Made by a program: the position numbers and the translations under genes. Positions 45,654 through 55,124 of a stretch of DNA of 64,000 bases are shown piece by piece; positions within the stretch are counted from its first letter, which is position 1; every line of letters begins with the position of its first letter. The notes beneath the pieces were generated by a model. That model made no database searches, was not told the DNA's origin, and saw only the letters and a list, made by a program, of their open reading frames with translations. Source of the stretch: Effrenium voratum (lineage: Eukaryota; Sar; Dinophyceae; Suessiales; Symbiodiniaceae); assembly GCA_963377175.1 (NCBI GenBank), contig CAUJNA010002946.1, positions 726,764 to 790,763 on the forward strand, read 5' to 3'.

Positions 45654-47706
45654 TCACAAAGCAGCCAAACAGTAACACAACAGAGGGTGAAGGTCAAGGG
45701 GAACCGTTGCACTCATGCAAACCATGACGGATGCGCTTTTACCACCGCAAGATGAATAGCTACCGCTGCTGTCACCCCATCCGCTCCACTCGGACCAGTT
45801 CTGCCAACTGCCACGGCTCCACTGCTCGCCCTCGCGGGCGGCGGGAGCACTTGTCTCGGCATAACGGGCTGCATTGCGAGCAAGGTGTTTGCTGCTTTCG
45901 TTCCTCGAAAATTCTATCGAGTTCCGTGCATACCGTTCATTTTGGCCAAAAATCCAGTCCATCTCGTTGCGGAGGTCGTCCAACGTGTTGCCTTGCAAAT
46001 GAATAATCCCGTTCCAACAACCAATGCTGCGGGGCCTATTCTGCTCCATCACCACGTTGACGAAAGCTCTCGGGCTGTAAGGCATCCCTTGGAACATCAC
46101 GATCCAGCGAGAGGACAAAGCCTCTTGCAGTTCGTTGGGCAGGAACTCCAAATCTGTCTTGATGTACGCGAGCCTCGCGATTCGCGACTCCGACGTTGAA
46201 CCAAGGCCAACGCCCAGAGTGCGCTGGGCCTGCGACTGCTTTGGAGCAGCCAAGACAAGATTTGCGCTCAGCTCCATGCGGAGCATGTCCGCCTCCCGAC
46301 GGCCCACCTCAAGCATACGAACCCTGTATTGAAGATCGAGTTCGTAGCGGTCAAGTAGAGAGTGGTAGCCGTTCTTCAGGGCGGACTTGAGCTTCTTCCG
46401 GGCCTCCTGAATAACGGCAGTGTCCGGGGAGTTCAAGCCACGAATGATGCTGTTACGATCCTCCTCGCGAAGGTCGGATGTTCCCACAGATGCAAGGACC
46501 TGAGCTGTGACGTGGGTGCTGAGGCCCATCTTCTTCAACAGGTTGGAACGCTGCATGATGTAATTGCGTTGTTGCTCTTTCAACAGGCGTGGATTGAGGG
46601 GAGATAACTGCCCACATGATGAGCAGTGCACCTGCCCCTCGAAGACACTGTTGTTGCAAACCGGGCACGTGGCGACATTCAACTCAACATTCTCCATTGG
46701 ATTGAAAGTCTTCTGCCTCTTCGCTTCCCCTTGCGGGGCGCGAGGAGCGGCCACATTTGTGCGCGTTGTAGCAATACGTTCCAGCGCCGTTGAACGATCA
46801 TCAACCACAGCTTGTTCGCGCTTCATCCCCTGGGATTCATCTTCAATCGCCTCAGCTGGTGCACCTGCATCCGATTGCTCGGAGCGAGTGTACCAAACAT
46901 CGCCATTTGTAGCGTCCAATACCGAAATAATCGTGTAATTGGGCACCTTGTCGCGCGTGAGGACGCCATCGCTCTCCGTCTTGAAAAAGCAAAGCCCTGC
47001 GCGAATGGCCATTCTGAGATCGATTTGTATCTTCAGGGGTCTGTCTGCGCGTACGCCTGATACGTAGTGTTCGCTTGTGCTGGGGACGTCGGCGAAGAAG
47101 ACGTGGGGCCGGCCTGTTTCATGCTGATCTCCACCGCCTGGCAGTAATCCGTTCCGCATGATATTAGCGAAATTTCGCTTATCGGTGCGGTGATAAAGCA
47201 CAGTTGGAGGATTGCTGCAAACATTCCAGCCGGCCCAGCGCCCGAGGTCAGTCCCCGGGTTCACATACCACTCCTTCGCGATGCCGGAGTCGTCGATCTT
47301 GAGCCAGTCCTCATGGCCTTGAGAGGCCTTCAGCTTGAAAAGCCAATGAGAACAGGGGACGTCTCCGCACCGGCTTGCGTCCGGGCAACCAAGGCCAATG
47401 AACCTCTGCTTCTTGTCCAACTTGAAAATATCCATGATGTTCTGGATATTCCATGGAATGGGATTTCGCAGCTCCTTGCGAAGCGCGAGTCCCAAGTCTT
47501 CGAGGTCCATGTAGCCGTCCTCATCCATCACATACCCGCATCATCCCGCATCCTTCTGTTCCGCGACCACGAAGGATCTTGGAGATGCACGTCAGGGAAC
47601 GGTGGTATTCATCACTGATTCTCCTGACAGAAGGGTCGTAATCGAAAGAGGGTTGCTTGATGATGCTGAGTCTCTTGGGGCCTTCGCCGTAGTCGACATA
47701 CTTCAC
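45654..47706 (-). CDS. RNA 2'-phosphotransferase (Tpt1/KptA) domain with C-terminal extension, retroelement-borne
   Basis: Tpt1/KptA enzymes use NAD+ to remove the 2'-phosphate left by healing-type RNA ligation, releasing ADP-ribose cyclic phosphate. Family signposts appear in order: an N-terminal ISKILR; DEDGYMDLEDL; LDKKQRF; LKASQGHEDW (the QGH motif); LYHRTDKRNFANIMRNGLLP; GRPHVFFAD; a region with IQIDLRMAIRAGLCFFKTES DGVL; and DKVPNYTII. After it come a Cys4 zinc ribbon (CPVCNNSVFEGQVHCSSCG), a helical region and a Trp/Ser/Gly-rich tail. The main frame begins at 47531; the N-terminal piece lies in another frame (47706-47560), so a frameshift and a TGA interrupt the domain near 47555-47580. 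It lies last in the element, beside the polypurine tract. A family member acting as an ADP-ribosyltransferase on other substrates is an alternative. Confidence 0.82.
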
Positions 47707-47719
47707 GCCATCATGAACG

Positions 47720-48880
47720 CTATACCGGCCTGCTCACCTCCTCGTCCTTCATTGCCACCGCAGCCGCCTTTGCACCGGCTCGCGCCGGGCGAACACTTTC
47801 GGAAACATCTGCACCGGAAGGCTCACCTGAAGTTGCAAACTCGGCTGGGTTGACGGGGGCGAAGTCGAGAGGCTGCCGGACTTCCACTTCTTCTCTGGTG
47901 AAAGGGAGCCCGATCATCTCTGACAAAGAAACACCGCATTTTGTAAGCGTCTCCTTGCAGTACGCGAGAACCTCAACGTTGACTGTGCAATCTTCTTGGT
48001 GGCGCAGCTCGGGCACATCGATCGGACGCACGGTACAGTCGTGCGAACGTGTCAGCTCGGCTACGCTGCCCATTGCGGGGCGCAGGATAGAAAGCATATA
48101 TACAACATATGGTGTTCCGCGCATGAACTGGACGGTCTTCGTGATGTTGTCGTCACTGAAGCACATATGATACCTGTCCAGCAAGTCGATGGTCTCGACG
48201 AAGGGTGTAGCGTCTACGTACACGAGCATATGATTGGGGTCTGCCAGCAACTGACTGGCTTCGCCGGCGGGGTGGTCGAAAGGGTAGGTGCCACTGGGCT
48301 CAATGCCGTCCTTCCCAACAAGCTCATTGCCGTTCCAATAGATCATAGGAACGATGGTCGCCGTCGGGTAGTCCGTACGCACCTCATCGATAAGGGCGGC
48401 CATGCGCTTGCAAAGCTGCTGCAGGCCTTTACCCCAAAGCATTTCTGACCTCCATGCACCGACACGCGCCGGGCGAGAAGCATCCAAGCGTTCCGAAAAA
48501 TCATATTTGCGGAGCTTCTTCTTCTTGCCGGACACCATTGACAGTCCTGAATCAGCGACAGTCAAATAGATAAGGAGGTCGCGATCTGGTACACGAGGAG
48601 CCTGCACAACCTTCAAGTAAGGTTTGCTAATAGTTAACAGGGGTGTAAGCAACTGCAAATAATGCGGTTGGTCCTGCACCCATGTATGGATAAGCGACTG
48701 TGCAGAGGTCGTCTCCAGGAGGCCCTTGACTGTAGCGGCGAGGTTCGCGTCGTACTTGCCGTTGGTGCATACCGATGTGGTAGCAATATTCTCCATCCAC
48801 CGCCTCCATGCCGGATCGCAATCCCTCGCGGGATGCGCCATAGCCGTCTGGCCGCTCATTGCGAAAACGAAGCAGCACAA
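47720..48880 (-). CDS. SGNH-hydrolase-like ORF of the retrotransposon
   Basis: Open frame of 386 codons; the likely functional start is MSGQTAMAHPARDCDPAWRR at about 48856. It contains LIYLTVADSGLSMVSG (like block I, with Ala in place of Gly before Asp-Ser), then IVPMIYWNGNELVG (like block III G-x-N) and LLDRYHMCF (DxxH, block V), the spacing of an SGNH/GDSL esterase or acyltransferase fold. The C-terminal third has no recognised motif. It overlaps the RNase H/methyltransferase ORF by 25 nt in another frame, so it is either a separate ORF or follows a frameshift. It ends in TAG with the Tpt1 reading frame resuming immediately afterwards. The family call is tentative. Confidence 0.45.
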   Translation of the reverse strand: MCCFVFAMSGQTAMAHPARDCDPAWRRWMENIATTSVCTNGKYDANLAATVKGLLETTSAQSLIHTWVQDQPHYLQLLTPLLTISKPYLKVVQAPRVPDRDLLIYLTVADSGLSMVSGKKKKLRKYDFSERLDASRPARVGAWRSEMLWGKGLQQLCKRMAALIDEVRTDYPTATIVPMIYWNGNELVGKDGIEPSGTYPFDHPAGEASQLLADPNHMLVYVDATPFVETIDLLDRYHMCFSDDNITKTVQFMRGTPYVVYMLSILRPAMGSVAELTRSHDCTVRPIDVPELRHQEDCTVNVEVLAYCKETLTKCGVSLSEMIGLPFTREEVEVRQPLDFAPVNPAEFATSGEPSGADVSESVRPARAGAKAAAVAMKDEEVSRPV

Positions 48881-50223
48881 TTACTCGAAAGCAACGGCTG
48901 CATGGTGGCATGTTCGGAGAATGCATTGTGAACGGCATCAGTGTAAATGTACGTGTATCCCTCGGCTTCCTTCAAGTGGGTGCCACGGCTTTCATCATGC
49001 TCGTGAGAACCATCACATTTGAAGTACTCAACAACAGAAATGGTGGGCATATTACTGGCAACGACCCATTGCTTTTTCATTGGTTTTCCATTTCTCCCTT
49101 TTATGCCGATTTTACAACCATGGAATTCATACTTGTTCATCTTGTACTTAGTCAAGAAACTCCATAGTTCAGGCCATTTCCAATAACGACACGCCTTAGG
49201 GAGTTCGAAGGCAACTCTAATGTCATCAGAATAAACATCATTGAGAATGCGTTTGAACCCTCTCAACAGTGATCGAAATTGCTTGATGTGGCCCTCAATC
49301 TTGGCAGCACCTTTGGGAGTTTGCTGGTTGACGTAACCCCATGGGCAACCTCCAGTGCACGGCAACGAGACGTAAAACATGATTGCGCCCTTAGGATTCT
49401 TGCTCCTAAATTCGGCGATTTCACGGCTCAACCACTGCCTGCACGTATCGGAGCACCCGTCTTCGGTTTCTGTGACCCGAATGACACGGCAACCTTTCGA
49501 AGAGTCTCTTGATTCGCCCAACCGTGAGGTCGTCGAACAACAGAATTCAATAAGGAGACGCTTGGGCTGAACGTTGCATAATGCAGCGATCTGCCCCCCC
49601 TGATCGCTAACTTCTCCGGCCTTGGCGCATGGGGAGAGCAGCAAACTGTTGGCACAGGCTCGCGCCTGGCGACTGGGGGAGATTCCGATCAGCTCAAGTG
49701 CATGGTGCCACACCGGGGTGCTGTCAAACGCCTTGGTCAAGATGTCTGCAGCTTGGAGGGTAGTGTCAACATTGATTAATTCAAATTGCCGATTCACGAA
49801 TTGCTCCTGGAGCCATCTGAAGCTAATGCGTTGGGTCCTATCCGTGTGCCTTAGCTTCTGTGAGTGTCCCTGCTGCAGGATAGTGATCGTGGCCTGATTG
49901 TCTTCCATCAGCTTAACTTTCCACTTATCACTGAGATGCACAGTTAAGGCATTGATGTTTGCAACACTTGTACCCGCATCAACATTTCCGTACCGAATTT
50001 CATCCAACTCGGGATCAATACGAGCAACAATGCCCTCGGGCACATCAAGGGAGGCTTTGCCAGCCTTTTGAGCATACCCATGTGCTTCTTTCCCAAAACA
50101 GGCTGAGCTGACAGAAAAGCGACAGCGTCGGCAATCCCTCTGCTCTGAGCGCCTGATTCGCAGCGATGACCTCGGCTTCAGTCGAGCTTGTAGCGGTCGC
50201 TGTCTGCTTCCTACTGAAGGCAT
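48856..50223 (-). CDS. RNase H C-terminal half fused to a methyltransferase-like domain
   Basis: The first part completes copia RNase H: LMEDNQATITILQQGHSQKL RHTDRTQRISF and a terminal NVDTTLQAADILTKAF. After a 60-residue linker, a second domain reads LLIEFCCSTTSRLGE, CRVIRVTETEDGCS, MFYVSLPCTGGCPWGYVN and IRVAFELPKACRYWKWPE. The order (a loop ending in a beta-strand glycine, acidic strand, Pro-Cys, Glu-Leu-Pro) resembles motifs I, II, IV and VI of SAM-dependent cytosine methyltransferases. The motif I glycines are poor, so catalysis is uncertain. Cytosine methyltransferases carried by Symbiodinium copia elements have been reported; whether this is the same family is unknown to me. The first 60 codons overlap the preceding RNase H frame, marking a frameshift near 50100. 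Confidence 0.7.
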   Translation of the reverse strand: MPSVGSRQRPLQARLKPRSSLRIRRSEQRDCRRCRFSVSSACFGKEAHGYAQKAGKASLDVPEGIVARIDPELDEIRYGNVDAGTSVANINALTVHLSDKWKVKLMEDNQATITILQQGHSQKLRHTDRTQRISFRWLQEQFVNRQFELINVDTTLQAADILTKAFDSTPVWHHALELIGISPSRQARACANSLLLSPCAKAGEVSDQGGQIAALCNVQPKRLLIEFCCSTTSRLGESRDSSKGCRVIRVTETEDGCSDTCRQWLSREIAEFRSKNPKGAIMFYVSLPCTGGCPWGYVNQQTPKGAAKIEGHIKQFRSLLRGFKRILNDVYSDDIRVAFELPKACRYWKWPELWSFLTKYKMNKYEFHGCKIGIKGRNGKPMKKQWVVASNMPTISVVEYFKCDGSHEHDESRGTHLKEAEGYTYIYTDAVHNAFSEHATMQPLLSSNCAASFSQ

Positions 50224-51196
50224 TCAGTGGGTAGTATGTGTTTGGTCCTATCAGTATCATGGTGCAACCACTCGTACTATGCGAGTCGTATTCGCCTGCC
50301 CAATCCGCGTCAGCGAGCAACCACAACCTGCAATCAGAGAACTTATCCCCGATAAAACCTCGCATTTTAAGGTCCTTCGAACAGTGTATGTAAGACACAA
50401 GTCGATGTAGAGCACTGTCGCACTCAGTGGACCATTTACTCACACGCGAGGCAAGGCTTTGCGTGGCTCTTAGCAGGTCATACCTAGCCGTGCGGGCTGC
50501 GAATAGAATCTTCATTAGTACCTTTGCAGCGATCGTTTGTAGCCTGCCCTTTGGCTCCTCTTCATTTACGACAGGTCTCGCGACCTTCGAACCAATGAAT
50601 GGAGTGCTTACCTTACTCAACGAGGAAACGCTTACCTTGGCTAGTTCGCAATATGCGTCAACGCATGACTTGAGGAAATCAGACATGTCGTACTCAACAA
50701 TGTTGACTTCTTTGGTCATACAACCGACAGGTTTGTCGCATATCGTTTCGGGTCCTTTGAACTTCGAAACTTTGACTTCTTTCTTAGCCGCGGTTTTGTC
50801 TCTCATTGATCCAGGCTTTGAGGGCAACGCACATTGCAAAGCTGCTTCCTGATTCTCACCGTAGGAAAACACAGTACGTCCAGTCCACCACGCGGTGTCC
50901 GCAGAAATGCGATCACTTGCGTGGCGCGACCATTCATCGAAAACTGGACTTGCTTTGGATTGATCTTTGATTGTCACACGCTGGGGGTCGAGACTGCAAG
51001 CGAATGCACTCATTTGTTCCTTAGGACGGAAAAGGCACTTTCTGGGCTGCAAGTGATAGCGTGTCCACGTTTTCGTGTTCTCGTCATGCTCCCAGTAGTC
51101 CTCAGTCCTTCTTTGAGAGCAAACACCCGCGTGTTGCGCAGAACCCTCAAACACGTGATTGAAAGGGTGTTCCTCTTTAGACAATCTGACACCCAA
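50045..51196 (-). CDS. RT connection and RNase H N-terminal half
   Basis: Starts out of frame with the RT ORF (frame change near 51190). Contains the tether region, then RNase H motifs LWLLADADWAGEYDSHSTSG (first Asp) and SSTEAEVIAANQALRAEG (Glu). The frame then runs off into non-homologous residues after about 50130, where the following ORF takes over. Confidence 0.85.
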   Translation of the reverse strand: MGVRLSKEEHPFNHVFEGSAQHAGVCSQRRTEDYWEHDENTKTWTRYHLQPRKCLFRPKEQMSAFACSLDPQRVTIKDQSKASPVFDEWSRHASDRISADTAWWTGRTVFSYGENQEAALQCALPSKPGSMRDKTAAKKEVKVSKFKGPETICDKPVGCMTKEVNIVEYDMSDFLKSCVDAYCELAKVSVSSLSKVSTPFIGSKVARPVVNEEEPKGRLQTIAAKVLMKILFAARTARYDLLRATQSLASRVSKWSTECDSALHRLVSYIHCSKDLKMRGFIGDKFSDCRLWLLADADWAGEYDSHSTSGCTMILIGPNTYYPLNAFSRKQTATATSSTEAEVIAANQALRAEGLPTLSLFCQLSLFWERSTWVCSKGWQSLP

Positions 51197-52244
51197 AGTA
51201 TCGGCCGAATGGCTCGGGCGCGTCGATCTCGACGACCTTCCCGATCAGTTCCCATCCCTTATCAAGGCTACCGGCGGGTCCTGCAAGCTTGAAGTCATCA
51301 ACATATACGACGAGCAGCAGGTCTAGTTCCGGATGATGGAAAATTGATGTCCATATTTCAGGCAACACTCTCACAAAGCCTTGCTTGCTAAGGGCATCTT
51401 CGAGGTGCTTTTCCCAAAGCCCCCCTGAATCGGGATGTCCGTACAAGGCTAGCACAAGTGGAACGATGGGGTCAATGTATTGTTGGCTCCAATGGCTAGG
51501 CCATCTGTTCTTTGGCAATCTAAGCCATGTGGGAACGCCTTTGAACAGAGCTTGGATGTAGGCTTGCTTCGCATCGGCTTGCGCCTTGCGGTAGCCGGGC
51601 TGCGACCCGAAAGCGTCGAGGATTTTGGCTGCCTCCATTGACGCTGGGCTGGACCCTAGCTCCGCAAATAATGCTGCCACAGAGTTCTCATCGTAAACAT
51701 TGTTCCCTTGGAAAACGGTCCTTCCTTTGAACTTCTTGTTAGGATCGTCATCGGGAAGCTCACTACCCTTCTCGTAACAAGCCTCGAAAATCCTTCCAAT
51801 GTGGACCTTTTCCCCTTTGTTCTGGGCTTCTCTGATGACACGCCTACACTCATTTACTCTGAACTCATCCCAAGTGCCTTTCTTTCGAAGGTTTTCCCAT
51901 TCCTTGTCAAGGGCGGCTTGGGCCTTTGGCGTGTTGGCTACTTCGGCTTTCGGCACAAGTCTGGCTACGACTGCACTGAACAGTTCAAGAGCAACATCAA
52001 ACTCAACTTTCTTGATTCGCTCTTTGACCAACTCACGCAATTGCGGTCGATGCGGCTCCTTTGCTGACTTGTCGCGTTCCGGAAGGACGGACATCGCAGG
52101 CGCATGCCGGATCACAGGCATTGTCGGCTCGCCCTCGCGGGCGGCGCTGGTTGGCTTTGCACTCGATGCGGCTTCAGGGTGCTCGGATCTGGTTGTGATG
52201 AGACTGTTGTCTCGAGCACAGCCTTCTTGGCAGCTGATCTTCAT
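51177..52244 (-). CDS. Reverse transcriptase
   Basis: Copia-type RT. It carries FKGRTVFQGNNVYDENSVAA, the D-A-K-Q-A-Y-I catalytic strand, VPLVLALYGHPDSGGLWEKH and the LLVVYVDDFKL active-site box. An N-terminal 90 residues link it to integrase. Frame lesions lie at both ends (near 52200 and 51185). It copies the element's RNA in the virus-like particle. Confidence 0.93.
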   Translation of the reverse strand: MKISCQEGCARDNSLITTRSEHPEAASSAKPTSAAREGEPTMPVIRHAPAMSVLPERDKSAKEPHRPQLRELVKERIKKVEFDVALELFSAVVARLVPKAEVANTPKAQAALDKEWENLRKKGTWDEFRVNECRRVIREAQNKGEKVHIGRIFEACYEKGSELPDDDPNKKFKGRTVFQGNNVYDENSVAALFAELGSSPASMEAAKILDAFGSQPGYRKAQADAKQAYIQALFKGVPTWLRLPKNRWPSHWSQQYIDPIVPLVLALYGHPDSGGLWEKHLEDALSKQGFVRVLPEIWTSIFHHPELDLLLVVYVDDFKLAGPAGSLDKGWELIGKVVEIDAPEPFGRYFGCQIV

Positions 52245-52776
52245 ACTGCTGGGTTAGGGCCTTTCGGTCCTGGCTGCCGAGCATGACCCACATGTCGGAC
52301 GGGATATCGGGAGGCCTTTTGGATCCGGCCTTCCTACGGACGAGCCGAACCCCATCCCACACATAGCCATCGGGTACTGGTGACCCATCAGGCATTCTGC
52401 TTGGGTCGAATGCACCGCCTTTGTCAGGCACGACTGGCTTGATCTTCGCCTCGGATTTCTCCGATGCGGCAGGTTCCTCGATGTGGGCTTGCCCACGCTC
52501 CAACGGCACAGGATCGTTTCGTGTTCTGGCATCAGCAACGGGTGGATGAGATGCAGGGTCTTTCAACAACCTCATCGGAAAGATGAACTCATCGGTCGGA
52601 AGCTCAATGTGCTTTGTTCGCTGTACCGTGAGGGACGCATGTTCGATATGGTAATCGAGTCCTTCTAGCTTTGCAACAAGGAATTCCCCTTTCCATGCGA
52701 ACCCAGGCTGAATGTGGTACCCGAGAAACACGCCCTCATTTGATGTTGGCGAAGTCTTGCCTGCCTGATTGTCAGC
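52174..52776 (-). CDS. Integrase C-terminal domain
   Basis: In frame with the preceding integrase ORF but separated by TGA at 52779-52777. GVFLGYHIQPGFAWKGEFLV is the copia GKGY-like module. It is followed by a Pro/acidic linker and MPDGSPVPDGYVWDGVRLV. The frame changes near 52200 to the RT ORF. Confidence 0.85.
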   Translation of the reverse strand, partial: ADNQAGKTSPTSNEGVFLGYHIQPGFAWKGEFLVAKLEGLDYHIEHASLTVQRTKHIELPTDEFIFPMRLLKDPASHPPVADARTRNDPVPLERGQAHIEEPAASEKSEAKIKPVVPDKGGAFDPSRMPDGSPVPDGYVWDGVRLVRRKAGSKRPPDIPSDMWVMLGSQDRKALTQQYEDQLPRRLCSRQQSHHNQIRAP

Positions 52777-54705
52777 TCATGCAGGGTTGTTCCAGAACAG
52801 TACCTTTGCTCCGAAAGGTATCTCAGCTTCATCAAAGGTCTTGTGAAACCTGAGGTACCATGGCGAATCGTTTCCGTTCAACTGTGGCAGGATGTTGGTT
52901 GCAACTGCATTGTGCTGGATTGCAAATGGCCACATCGACAGTGGGAACCCTGACTGAACAAGATTCGCACGTGCTCCCTCCAATAGATGTCTGATTTCCC
53001 TTTCCACGAAGGATTTGGAAGAATCAACATATTCAATGGAGGTCTGATGACGGTACCCCAACTGCTCTATTGCGGCTTTCAATTCCCGGGAGTTATCGGT
53101 GTAGAGAACCTCAACCTCATCCCTTCCGGAAATGAAATGCTGGATCCCTGCAACGGATTGCTCCGTGCTTTTGCTGGTCGACGGATAAACATACCTGAAC
53201 TGCGTATGCACGTCCTTGATCACAAGAGCACACCATTCACCTTTGATACCTTGCTCGATGTTGGCCTTGAGAATCACATGATCAGCAATGATGTGATCTC
53301 CAAACGCTTTCGTCTCGAGCCTTCCCTGCCCGCCTTTCGATCTTGCATATGGGGCAAGCATCTTGGCACGTTGGCAAGTGCGGCAAGAAGGATTCTTCGG
53401 ATAGTGTACAAACAGGCGCTCTTTGATACTTGCTTCGGCAACCAGATCTTGCTCTTTGCGGGATCTCACAAACCGCTCAACTTCATCGTCGGGATCATCA
53501 CCTTCGTCGATGCCTTCGTCATGAACCGGTGCAGGCGCTGGCTTGGATGCTGCTACTGCACTCAACGATGGCTCAGCTTCACAACTAGAATCCATGTATG
53601 GCACAGGACCGTCAACCTTGAGCTGGATCAGAGCACCATCAGGGCGAACCATGGTTGGCGCCTTCCCGGATTCCCAATGGAAGGAATATCCTTGATCCAG
53701 GCACTTCACACCCAGCGACAGCACTGCGGGAGAACTCTCGAGGATGTAAGGCTGAGCAGGCTCACACAATGCATCGACATCGATGTCGGCGATTTCGGAA
53801 GCAGTGATGTTTCCGTTTGCAGTCACAAGGCGAATAGGCTGAGGAGCCTGTTTTCGGATTGCCTTGGACGCATTCCTCAGTGCAGCTTTGCTGATGAGGT
53901 CCTGCTCACTGCCGGAATCAATGAGCCACACGTCCTTTCCCTTTGGTGCAGGGGTGGCTGCCCTTGGCGCTTCGACATCCTTGCGAACATCGTGAGGCGG
54001 CATGGCAATTCTCAGGCACTCATCACACGATAGGCTTGAGATGGAATCGGATTCCACATCGCACATGAAACCACAAGCGGGCTGGGCTCCATTCTCAATG
54101 GCTTTGATTACGGCATTCAACTGGTTCGCGGCCTTGCGTGCCGCCTTGTTCGTCCCTTTGGTCGGCCTGGGGCAGTCCTTAGCACTTGGAAACATCCTGT
54201 TGTACTGCCGTTCCTCATACTCAAGCTTGAAACCATCGCCTTCGGCGGGGATCCCATGCACATGAGCATTAGTGTCGAATGACACTCCGATCGGATTGAT
54301 CGGCTTTGCGAACATGGCGTACCTGGCGCAGACTGCGGCGGCTTTGGCCTTGGGCTTAGGCTTAGGTGAATTAGCACGCTTCTTAGCCGCAGGGTTAGCA
54401 TTGGCCTCGTTGCTCGATGCCGCGGCGGCTGATTTGCCGCCCGTGGAGGCATGGCTAAACTTGCATTTGTCACCTCTAGTGCACTTCCCTTGGGCAAAGA
54501 AAGAGCACGGTGCTTTCTCTCCTTTATTGCCTTTGGGGGAACTCGGCCTGCCACGGGTCGCGGAGCGTCCTCGCGGCTCCTTGCGGTGCGCGTAAGGGCA
54601 GTTTGCCCCCCTCGTGCACGAGCCCTTCTGGAAGTCAAAGCAGTACTGTTCCTCGGTGTCCTTCGGCTTAGGTGCGCTCTTTTTCTTGGGGTCCCTTTTT
54701 CAGGG
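52777..54705 (-). CDS. Gag CCCH zinc fingers, protease and integrase core
   Basis: This frame is open from about 54705. Two consecutive C-x7-C-x5-C-x3-H fingers (YCFDFQKGSCTRGANCPYAH and PCSFFAQGKCTRGDKCKFSH) replace the usual CCHC knuckle. Next is an aspartic protease with LIDSGSEQDLI. The integrase zinc pair is in HYPKNPSCRTCQRAKM, and the core shows FGDHIIADHV (Asp), LYTDNSREL (Asp) and KSFVEREIRHL (Glu); the Asp-Glu gap is about 30 residues, shorter than the usual 35. It stops at TGA 52777, where the next frame continues directly. Functions: RNA packaging, polyprotein cleavage, cDNA insertion. Confidence 0.9.
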
Positions 54706-55121
54706 GCGGCGGCACCAGCCTTGGGCGTCGGGGCTTTACTGGCATTGACTTTGGACACGCGCTCTCGGTTCTCGCGAAGCCTATCCCTCTCGATTAGATC
54801 CCTCATGCAACGCATTAGGAAATCGTACGACTTGTTGGGATCATCATCACGGCAACGATCATATGTGTCAATGTCGTACCGCAACAGATGGCAGCTTCTC
54901 ACTTGGCGAAGCAGGATGTCTTTCAACACCTTTTCTTCTGGCGGCCTTTTCATGCCGGCGATCACAGAATCCCAAGCGTTTAGGAAACGCTTGAGATCAA
55001 TGATTCCTTCGCCGTGTCGCGAGACACGCAACAGGTCCTCCAAGGAGTAGAGGTTTCCGGCTTCTTCACTGGTCTTGAAATATTGGTCAAACATAAACAA
55101 GACCTGCCTTCCTCTCATGGC
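54690..55121 (-). CDS. Gag central region
   Basis: In the same frame as gag ORF 1, after TGA at 55125. It encodes RQVLFMFDQYFKTSEEAGNL ... FLNAWDSVIAGMKRPPEEKV LKDILLRQVRSC ..., the helical capsid-like part typical of copia gag. Near 54700 the homologous frame moves to the CCCH-bearing ORF. Either a gag-pol frameshift or a lesion lies in the A-rich stretch there. Confidence 0.75.
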
Positions 55122-55124
55122 CTT

